From NCBI RefSeq assembly GCF_900091855.1, contig NZ_FMCH01000629.1, positions 1 through 46,741 of the forward strand: a stretch of DNA of 46,741 nucleotides. Reading direction: 5' to 3'. A model generated the notes under the pieces. The model had not been told where the DNA came from. It did no database searches and saw only the letters and a program-made list of their open reading frames with translations. The stretch comes from Streptomyces sp. DvalAA-14 (GTDB taxonomy: Bacteria > Actinomycetota > Actinomycetes > Streptomycetales > Streptomycetaceae). Shown here one piece after another: positions 41,042 to 46,741 of the stretch. Within the stretch, counting starts at the first letter, position 1. Each line of letters begins with the position of its first letter. The position numbers and the translations under genes are program-made.

Positions 41042-41810
41042 TCTCGTCGGCGACGGCCTTCAGGTCTTCGTGGGCGTTGCCCATCGCCACGCCGTGTCCC
41101 GCCCACGCGAACATCGGTATGTCGTTGGGCATGTCGCCGAAGGCGACGGTGGCGGCGGCCGGTACCCGCAGGCGCCGCGCCGCCAGCGACAGGCCGGTGG
41201 CCTTGGTCAGTCCCAACGGCAGCAGCTCCACGATGCCGGCCCCCGCCATCGTCACCCCCACCAGATCACCGGCCGCCGCAACGGCGGCCTCGGCCAGAGC
41301 GTCGTCGGACAGGCCGCCCGCGTGCTGGATGTAGATCTTGTTGATCGGCTCGGCCCACAGCTCGCCGGGATCGGCCATCAAGGTGACGGGCAGCTCCGGG
41401 TGGTAGAGGTAGCCCGCGCCGACCAGGACCTCGCCCGCCAGGCCGTCACGGCTGGCGGCCACCGCGAGCGGACCGGCCTCCGCCTCGATCTTCTCCAGTG
41501 CCAGCGCGGCCAGCTGCCGGTCCAGCGTCACCGAGGTCAGCAGCCGGCGCGCGCCCGCGTCGTAGAGCTGCCCGCCCTGGCCGCAGACGGCCAGACCGCG
41601 GTAATCGAGGTCGTCCAGGACGTGCCGGGTCCAGGACACCGAGCGGCCGGTGACGACGATGTGCGCCGCGCCCGCCGCGGTGACGGCGGCGAGCGTGGCA
41701 CGCGAGGCCGGCGAGACGGTCCCGTCGTCGCGCAGCAGCGTCCCGTCCAGATCGGTGGCGACCAGCCGGTACGGCAGGGGGCCCGGCTCCTGGGCGCTGC
41801 CCGCGGTCAC
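40974..41810 (-). CDS. HAD-superfamily (Cof-type, IIB) phosphatase
   Basis: A 278-residue cytoplasmic hydrolase. Motif I is [13 protein letters not shown] with D20/D22, motif II is [11 protein letters not shown], the motif III lysine is in LGLTKATGL and motif IV is [14 protein letters not shown] type IIB cap lies between. GTG 41810 overlaps the serS stop (GTGA), so it is translated with serS; an association with serS is often conserved in Streptomyces. Substrate unknown. Its 3' end overlaps the rhomboid-like gene on the other strand. Confidence 0.88.
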   Translation of the reverse strand: MTAGSAQEPGPLPYRLVATDLDGTLLRDDGTVSPASRATLAAVTAAGAAHIVVTGRSVSWTRHVLDDLDYRGLAVCGQGGQLYDAGARRLLTSVTLDRQLAALALEKIEAEAGPLAVAASRDGLAGEVLVGAGYLYHPELPVTLMADPGELWAEPINKIYIQHAGGLSDDALAEAAVAAAGDLVGVTMAGAGIVELLPLGLTKATGLSLAARRLRVPAAATVAFGDMPNDIPMFAWAGHGVAMGNAHEDLKAVADEITASNDDDGIALVLRRLFALEV

Positions 41811-43165
41811 TTGACGGCGGCGGAGATACCGGCGGACGTACCGGCGGCCGGGTCCGCCGACGGGCCGGCGGGGCCGCCGGTGGCCGGCCGGACCGGCTTC
41901 AGGAACTCCCGGCCGCCGAGATACGGCCGCAGCACCTCGGGTACGCGCACCGATCCGTCGGCGAGCTGGTGGTTCTCCAGGATCGCCACGATCGTCCGCG
42001 GCACCGCGCACAGCGTGCCGTTGAGAGTGGCCAGCGGCCGGGTGCCGTCGGCGTCGCGCAGCCGGATGTTGAGCCGGCGGGACTGGAACTCAGTGGTGTT
42101 GGACGTCGAGGTCAGCTCGCGGTACTTGCCCTGCGTCGGGACCCACGCCTCGCAGTCGAATTTCCGCGACGCCGAGGAGCCGAGGTCGCCGGAGGCCAGC
42201 TCGATCACCTGGAACGGCAGCTCCAGCGCGGACAGCCACTGCTTCTCCCAGGCCAGCAGCCGCTGGTGCTCGGCTTCGGCGTCCTCCGGGCGGGTACAGA
42301 CGAACATCTCCACCTTTTCGAACTGGTGGACGCGGATGATGCCGCGGGTGTCCTTGCCGTACGAGCCGGCCTCGCGCCGGTAGCACGGCGAGTAGCCGGC
42401 GTAGCGCAGCGGCAGCCGGGACGCGTCGATGATCTCGTCCATGTGGTATGCGGCGAGCGGGACCTCGGAGGTGCCGACCAGGTAGAGGTCGTCCTTCGCC
42501 AGGTGGTAGACGTCGTCCTCGACCTGGCCGAGGTAGCCGGTGCCGGCCATGGCCGCGGGCTTGACCAGGTTGGGGGTGATCATCGGAGTGAAGCCGGCTT
42601 CGATGGCCTGCGCGATCGCCGCGTTGACCAGGGCCAGCTCCAGCAGCGCGCCCACGCCGGTCAGATAGTAGAAGCGCGAGCCGGACACCTTCGCGCCGCG
42701 GTCCATGTCGATGGCGCCGAGCCGCTCGCCCAGCTCCAGATGGTCGCGGGGGGTGAAGCCCTCGGCGGCGAAGTCGCGGGGGACGCCGTGCTGCTCGAGG
42801 ACGACGAAGTCCTCCTCGCCGCCGATCGGCGTTTCCGGGTGGACCAGGTTGCCGAGCTTGAGCAGCAGTTGCTGGGCCTGCTCGGCCGCTTCGTGCTGCT
42901 CGGCGTCGGCGGCCTTCACCGCTTCGGCCAGCTCCTTGGTGCGCCTGAGCAGCTCGGCCTTCTCCTCGCCCTGCGCCTTGGGGATCAGCTTGCCCAGCTG
43001 CCGCTGCTCGGAGCGCAGCTGGTCGAAGCGGGTACTGGACGACCTGCGCCGCTCGTCGGCGGAGAGCAGGGAGTCGACGAGTGCGACATCCTCTCCACGG
43101 GCGCGCTGGGAGGCGCGCACACGGTCGGGGTCCTCACGAAGCAGGCGAAGGTCAATCACGGTCAC
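41807..43165 (-). CDS. serS: Seryl-tRNA synthetase
   Basis: A 452-residue class II aminoacyl-tRNA synthetase that charges tRNA-Ser (and tRNA-Sec where present). The N-terminal ~110 residues form the antiparallel coiled-coil arm that grips the long variable arm of tRNA-Ser. Motif 2 reads [32 protein letters not shown], and motif 3 is [10 protein letters not shown] onward to [17 protein letters not shown]-terminal extension of about 28 residues is Ala/Gly/Pro-rich and makes it longer than the usual ~425. GTG 43165 or GTG 43159 is the start. The Cof-type HAD gene overlaps its stop. Confidence 0.96.
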   Translation of the reverse strand: MTVIDLRLLREDPDRVRASQRARGEDVALVDSLLSADERRRSSSTRFDQLRSEQRQLGKLIPKAQGEEKAELLRRTKELAEAVKAADAEQHEAAEQAQQLLLKLGNLVHPETPIGGEEDFVVLEQHGVPRDFAAEGFTPRDHLELGERLGAIDMDRGAKVSGSRFYYLTGVGALLELALVNAAIAQAIEAGFTPMITPNLVKPAAMAGTGYLGQVEDDVYHLAKDDLYLVGTSEVPLAAYHMDEIIDASRLPLRYAGYSPCYRREAGSYGKDTRGIIRVHQFEKVEMFVCTRPEDAEAEHQRLLAWEKQWLSALELPFQVIELASGDLGSSASRKFDCEAWVPTQGKYRELTSTSNTTEFQSRRLNIRLRDADGTRPLATLNGTLCAVPRTIVAILENHQLADGSVRVPEVLRPYLGGREFLKPVRPATGGPAGPSADPAAGTSAGISAAVK

Positions 43166-43267
43166 AGGTTACCGGGGAGCGGGTCGGCGGCGCGACGCGT
43201 TAGCGGCGTAATATGCGTTATGTCCACTTCGCCGGAAAAGCTCAATAGGTCAGTGAAACGACCGAAA

Positions 43268-43300
43268 AAGGATCACGTCAACGCTATTGACCTGATCCTT
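43268..43300 (-). terminator. Intrinsic terminator on the minus strand
   Basis: On the minus strand AAGGATCA-G-GTCAA pairs with TTGAC-G-TGATCCTT around a 5-nt loop (13 pairs with one mismatch) and is followed by TTTTT (the stem end reads TGATCCTTTTTCGG). This is a classic rho-independent terminator, about 400 nt beyond the pheA stop and about 100 nt before the serS start, so it should stop read-through from pheA into serS. Confidence 0.75.
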
Positions 43301-43318
43301 CCTTCGAGTCAGCGGGCT

Positions 43319-43688
43319 TGTGGAGAACCGGAGTTGACAGGCCCTCGGAGGGCCGCCGGCGACCCTTTGCTGTGTGAGTTATCCACAGCCTCGGTGGGAT
43401 TTCCACGTCTTGTCCACAGGGTGTGGGGAAGATCTGTGGAGAAGGGTCAAGATCATTTTCCGGGGTCGATGTTCGGCTATGGATTCCCCGTTGAAACCGG
43501 ACTCACACTCTCTTTGGAGTGAGAAGTGTTCCCCCGGGAGGATTCATTGGGCGAATTGGGGTGACGTGCGTGAGCTGCGTCACTCTCACCCCGCTTGGTG
43601 TCTGTGTACCCATTTGTCGACTTGGTCGGCTTACTGTGTCGACTTGTCCGCAAGTTACCCACAGGCGGTGCGCGCGGCCTGTGGATAA
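43319..43688. other. Cluster of DnaA-box-like nonamers
   Basis: Exact matches to TTRTCCACA: TTATCCACA at 43379-43387, TTGTCCACA at 43410-43418, and on the other strand TGTGGATAA at 43680-43688. One-mismatch forms: TGTGGAGAA at 43319-43327 and 43435-43443, TTGTCCGCA at 43644-43652, TTACCCACA at 43655-43663; TGTGGGGAA at 43422-43430 is weaker. Eight candidate boxes in 370 nt on both strands is far above chance. oriC itself lies next to dnaA/dnaN, neither of which is here, so this is a separate DnaA-titration or regulatory locus; that role is inference. Confidence 0.75.
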
Positions 43689-43701
43689 CTCGGTGGAAAA
43701 C

Positions 43702-44631
43702 TCAGCCGCGGCCGTCCAGCGTGCGGTTCAGCCAGTCCGCCGCCTCGCTGAACTCGATGTCGGTGGTCCCCGGCGTGACCTGAACCCCCACCTCGTCCGC
43801 CCGCGGATAGGACCCGAGGAACCGCACATTCAGACAGCGCCGCCGCAGACCCATCAGCGCCTCGCCGACCCGGCGGTCGGTCAGATGGCCTTCGGCGTCG
43901 ACGGAGAAGCAGTAGCGCCCCAGGCCCTCACCGGTCGGCCGGGACTCGATCCGGCTCAGGTTCACCCCGCGGATCGCGAACTCCTGCAGCAGTTCGAGCA
44001 GCGCGCCCGGATGGTCGTCGCGCAGCCAGAACACCGCCGAGGTCTTGTCCGCGCCGGTCGGGGACGCCAACCGGGCCGGCCGCCCGACCAGCACGAACCG
44101 GGTGGTGGCGTTCTTCGCGTCGCGGATGTCGGTGGCGAGCGGCTCCAGCCCGTACATCGGCGCCGCGAACTCGCCGGCGAACGCCCCGTCGTAGCGGCCC
44201 TCCTGCACCAGCCGGGCGCCGTCCGCGTTGGACAGCGCCGACTCCCACTGGGCCTGCGGCAGGTTCTCCGCCAGCCAGTTGCGCACCTGGGACTGCGCGG
44301 CCTGGTGCCCGGTGACGGTCTTGACGTCGGCCAGCTCCGTGCCGGGCCTGACCAGCAGGGCGAAGGCGATCGGCAGCAGCACCTCGCGGTAGATCATCAG
44401 CGGCTCGCCGAACGCCAACTGGTCCAAGGTGGCGGTGATGCCGCCCTCCACCGAGTTCTCGATGGGGACGAGCGCGCCGCCCGCCTCCCCCTTGCGCACC
44501 GCGTCCATCGCGGCGGGCACGGACACCATGGGTGTCAGCTCGCGGGTGGCGGACTCGGGCAGGGTACGCAGGGCCGCCTCGGTGAAGGTGCCTGCTGGTC
44601 CCAGATACGTATAGCGGCTCGCCGGCGACAT
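43702..44631 (-). CDS. pheA: Prephenate dehydratase
   Basis: A 309-residue enzyme that converts prephenate to phenylpyruvate in phenylalanine synthesis. The catalytic domain (about 1-190) begins YTYLGPAGTFTEAAL and ends with the active-site TRF motif in NATTRFVLVGR. A C-terminal ACT domain (about 205-285) has DHPGALLELLQEFAIRGVNL and the ESRP motif, which bind phenylalanine for feedback inhibition. There is no fused chorismate mutase. Start is ATG 44631. The terminator at 43268 and the DnaA-box cluster lie beyond its 3' end; a parS-like site is just upstream. Confidence 0.95.
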   Translation of the reverse strand: MSPASRYTYLGPAGTFTEAALRTLPESATRELTPMVSVPAAMDAVRKGEAGGALVPIENSVEGGITATLDQLAFGEPLMIYREVLLPIAFALLVRPGTELADVKTVTGHQAAQSQVRNWLAENLPQAQWESALSNADGARLVQEGRYDGAFAGEFAAPMYGLEPLATDIRDAKNATTRFVLVGRPARLASPTGADKTSAVFWLRDDHPGALLELLQEFAIRGVNLSRIESRPTGEGLGRYCFSVDAEGHLTDRRVGEALMGLRRRCLNVRFLGSYPRADEVGVQVTPGTTDIEFSEAADWLNRTLDGRG

Positions 44632-44670
44632 GGCGTCAGCCTAATGGCCGCTCGTGAGCGCCCGGCCGCT

Positions 44671-44684
44671 GTTCCACGTGAAAC
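44671..44684. promoter_or_regulatory. parS-like ParB-binding site 3
   Basis: GTTCCACGTGAAAC, identical to the site at 6645 and one base from the consensus GTTTCACGTGAAAC, in the gap between pheA and the DyP gene. Four tandem TGCCCGCC octamers follow at 44691-44722. Confidence 0.8.
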
Positions 44685-44792
44685 ATCGCCTGCCCGCCTG
44701 CCCGCCTGCCCGCCTGCCCGCCTCCCTGCCTCCCCCGCTACGGGCGGACCGCCCGCAGACCGCTGTCGGACAGCTCCCGGACCGCCGCCGGT

Positions 44793-46109
44793 TCATCCCT
44801 CCAGCAGCCGCTGCCCGACGTACTCGCCCGGTCCCGCGCCGCCCGGCACCGCGAACAGCCCGCTCGCCTCGTGCCGCAGGAAGCGGGACAGCCCGTCCGA
44901 GCCGTCCAGCTTGCGCTGCACCGGTACGAAGCCCCGCATCGGATCGGCCTGCCAGGCCACGAACAGCAGCCCGGCGTCCGGACTGCCGTCGCTGCCGATC
45001 CCGTCGTGGTACGAGAACCCGCGCCGCAGCATCGCCGCGCCACCGTTGGAGGCGGCGGCCGCCACCCTGATGTGCGCGTCGCCCGCGATGGCGAGCGAAT
45101 TGTCGGCGTCGAAGGCGGCCAGATTCACCGGGGTCGTCGCCGTGCCGCCGGACAGTGGCGCTCCGTCGGACTTGCGGCGCCCGATCACCTTCTCCTGCCG
45201 CGCCACCGACAAGTGGTCCCAGGAGTCCAGCAGCATCCGGATCCGCCGCACCACCGCGTACGAGCCGCCGGCCATCCAGGCCGGTGAGGAGCCGGCGCTG
45301 CCGCCCGCGGGCACGAAGACCTTCTGGTCGAAGCCGGGATCGGTCGGCTTGGGGTTGTTGGTGCCGTCGATCTGCCCCATCAGATTGCGGACGGTCATCG
45401 GCCGGGCCGTGGCCCCGGGGGTGCGGTTGAAGCCGTTCATCTGCCAGCGCACGGAAGCCGTTCCGTGGGCGGCCTTCTGCAGCACCCGCAGCGCGTGGAA
45501 GGCGACCAGTGCGTCGTCCGCGCCGATCTGCACCCACAGGTCGCCGTTGCTGCGCCGGGCGTCGAGCGCGTCGGCGGGGAAGTCCGGCAGCGGGGCGAGG
45601 GCCTGCGGGCGCTGCCCGGTCAGCCCGGTGCGGGCGAAGAAGCTGCGGCCGAAGCCGAAGGTGACCGTCAGCGAGGAAGGTCCGGCGTCATCGGCCACCT
45701 GGTCGTCGTAGGCAGCCGGGGTGGTCGGACGGCCCTCCCGGGTCATCTCCCGCGCGGCGTCCGACCAGCGGCGCAGCAGTCCGGCCGCGGCCCGCCGGTC
45801 GGCCCCCGGCGCCAGGTCGAAGGCGACCAGATGCGCGCGGGCCTGGGCGGGCTCCACGATCCCGGCCTGCCGGGCACCCTCGAACGGGATGTGCCCGGTG
45901 CCCACGCTGCTCAGCGCGGTCGGTTCGGTCCGGGCGGCGGCTGCCGTCGCGGCCCCCGCCCCGCCGCCCACCAGGAGTCCGGCGGCCCCGGCGGCGCCCG
46001 CGGTGCCGAGCAGGCGGCGCCGGGTCACGGGAGCGGTGGGGGCACCGGTCGTCGGGGCGGCCGGGGCGCCGCTCTTCGGGGCTGTTGTGTCGTCGTTCAC
46101 CGTACTCAC
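44793..46109 (-). CDS. Tat-exported DyP-type haem peroxidase
   Basis: A 438-residue dye-decolourising peroxidase. The N-terminus carries a Tat signal: TRRRLLG followed by a hydrophobic Ala/Gly segment and AAA cleavage region near residue 58. The family signature GxxDG is GQIDGTNN near residue 247, the proximal haem histidine is in GDAHIRVA, and the distal arginine is in MLRRGFSYHDG. It oxidises phenolic or dye substrates or haem with H2O2 outside the cell. It is not next to EfeO/EfeU iron-uptake genes here; instead it starts 4 nt inside the upstream copper-resistance-like gene, suggesting a metal/redox role. Confidence 0.92.
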   Translation of the reverse strand: MSTVNDDTTAPKSGAPAAPTTGAPTAPVTRRRLLGTAGAAGAAGLLVGGGAGAATAAAARTEPTALSSVGTGHIPFEGARQAGIVEPAQARAHLVAFDLAPGADRRAAAGLLRRWSDAAREMTREGRPTTPAAYDDQVADDAGPSSLTVTFGFGRSFFARTGLTGQRPQALAPLPDFPADALDARRSNGDLWVQIGADDALVAFHALRVLQKAAHGTASVRWQMNGFNRTPGATARPMTVRNLMGQIDGTNNPKPTDPGFDQKVFVPAGGSAGSSPAWMAGGSYAVVRRIRMLLDSWDHLSVARQEKVIGRRKSDGAPLSGGTATTPVNLAAFDADNSLAIAGDAHIRVAAAASNGGAAMLRRGFSYHDGIGSDGSPDAGLLFVAWQADPMRGFVPVQRKLDGSDGLSRFLRHEASGLFAVPGGAGPGEYVGQRLLEG

Positions 46110-46741
46110 GGGCTGACCTGCACGTTCCTGGTCTGGGTGATTTCGTCGATGTCGGAGGTGCGGACGGTCACCTGGAGCTGCCAGGTTCCCGCCAGCGGGA
46201 GTTGGACGGCGGCCGCGGTCCAGTCACCGGTGCCGGTGTGTTTCAGCGGCACCTGGATGGGGCCGAGGTGCTGGGCGGGAAGCGTGAAGGCGACCCGGAC
46301 CTCGGGGACGTCGACCGGGGCGCCGCCCGGGCCGGTCAGCCGCAGACCGATCTGGTTGGCGCCGCCCGCACGGGCCGGGGACAGCGTGAAGGCCGCCGTG
46401 CCCCGCCCCTTCGGGCCACCGGTGTCGTAGGGGATGGTCAGCGCGATCCGGCCGGACGCCCCCGGCGCCGAGGAGGGCCCGGCGGGCGCGGTGGACGAGG
46501 ACGCGGCCGGCGCGTCCGCCAGTCCCTTCTGCTCCTCGGCGGCCCGGCCGGGCTGGGAGCCGGTGAGCAGCGTGGTCACGGTCAACAGCGCCGCGGCCAC
46601 CACCACTTCGGCCAGCACCGAACGGCGCAGCGCGCTGCGGGCCGGGTCCGCGTCCCGGACCTTGCGGGCCCGGGCGGCGCTGCGGGCGGCCTGCTGCCGG
46701 CGGAGCTGAGCGGCCCGCTCGGTGCCGGTGCCTGTGTCGCT
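46106..46741 (-). CDS. C-terminal part of a CopC/CopD (YcnJ)-like copper-resistance protein, truncated by window end
   Basis: The minus-strand frame is open to the window edge, so only the last ~211 residues are visible. They comprise a basic Ala/Arg-rich cytoplasmic loop (QLRRQQAARSAARARKVRD), one last hydrophobic helix (VLAEVVVAAALLTVTTLLTG), a low-complexity Ala/Ser/Pro spacer, and an extracytoplasmic beta-rich domain ending with GTWQLQVTVRTSDIDEITQTRNVQV. This is the layout of the end of YcnJ/CopD-type proteins with a C-terminal FixH/YtkA-like domain. It overlaps the DyP gene by 4 nt. The N-terminal CopC and membrane parts lie outside the window. Confidence 0.8.
   Translation of the reverse strand, partial: SDTGTGTERAAQLRRQQAARSAARARKVRDADPARSALRRSVLAEVVVAAALLTVTTLLTGSQPGRAAEEQKGLADAPAASSSTAPAGPSSAPGASGRIALTIPYDTGGPKGRGTAAFTLSPARAGGANQIGLRLTGPGGAPVDVPEVRVAFTLPAQHLGPIQVPLKHTGTGDWTAAAVQLPLAGTWQLQVTVRTSDIDEITQTRNVQVSP

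Larger units (their letters stand above)
43166..43701. other. Noncoding region between pheA and serS
   Basis: About 535 nt with no supported gene. It is lower in GC than its surroundings. It holds a strong hairpin terminator at 43268-43300, a cluster of DnaA-box-like nonamers at 43319-43688, and presumably the serS promoter. The DnaA boxes are listed separately. Confidence 0.7.

Noticed and set aside
43220-43522. Short plus-strand frame starting MSTSPEKLNRS in the serS-pheA gap
   Set aside because: It runs through the terminator hairpin and DnaA boxes, and lacks a ribosome site; more likely noncoding.
1-46741. tRNA or rRNA genes
   Set aside because: I saw no cloverleaf or rRNA-like segments, although a dedicated covariance search was not possible.

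Overview
The window is high-GC actinobacterial DNA, almost certainly a Streptomyces or close relative. Codons are strongly GC-biased at the third position, GTG starts and 4-nt GTGA/ATGA overlaps are common, and the set of families is typical (Rex-controlled cyd operon with a fused cydDC, MptB-like mannosyltransferase, DUF6344-like protein, Tat-exported DyP peroxidase). From memory the gene order (lacI, hisC, cydAB, cydDC ... ABC transporters ... serS, pheA, DyP) resembles the oriC-proximal core of the S. coelicolor chromosome. Three parS-like sites and a DnaA-box cluster fit that location, but no alignment was run.

Layout. (1) 1-18997, core: metallophosphoesterase, LacI regulator, histidinol-phosphate aminotransferase, Rex operator and cytochrome bd operon (cydA, cydB, cydDC) with two parS-like sites in front of cydDC, a HAD phosphatase, a DUF6344-like protein, two GT-C membrane glycosyltransferases, a WXG100-like gene with its coupled partner, and a secreted protein. 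(2) About 19000-31170, accessory island: an intact LLM flavin oxidoreductase and at least five broken LLM pieces, two paralogous WXG-type polymorphic toxins whose first 337 residues are almost identical while their C-terminal domains are unrelated, each with its own overlapping downstream immunity gene, an IS630-type transposase remnant, a TetR/SDR divergent pair and several small unknown genes. (3) 31172-36083, minus strand: a lipoprotein and secreted-protein pair, then an alpha/beta hydrolase, a PF10118-type metal-dependent hydrolase and a MerR regulator. (4) 36396-40164: a four-gene ABC exporter operon with two ATPases and two permeases, ended by a strong hairpin. (5) 40295-46741: rhomboid-like membrane protein, HAD phosphatase coupled to serS, a noncoding region with a terminator and DnaA boxes, pheA, a parS-like site, DyP peroxidase, and the C-terminal end of a copper-resistance-type membrane protein running off the window.

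How the parts work together. cydABDC makes the high-affinity quinol oxidase and the exporter needed for its assembly, under redox control by Rex. The island looks like a site of toxin diversification: a constant secretion/trafficking N-terminus is joined to exchangeable C-terminal domains (one YwqJ-like deaminase, one that I do not recognise), each followed by a matching immunity gene. Duplicated and inverted oxidoreductase fragments mark past recombination around the modules. The toxin-2 C-terminal domain and its 292-residue partner are the best candidates for something undescribed.
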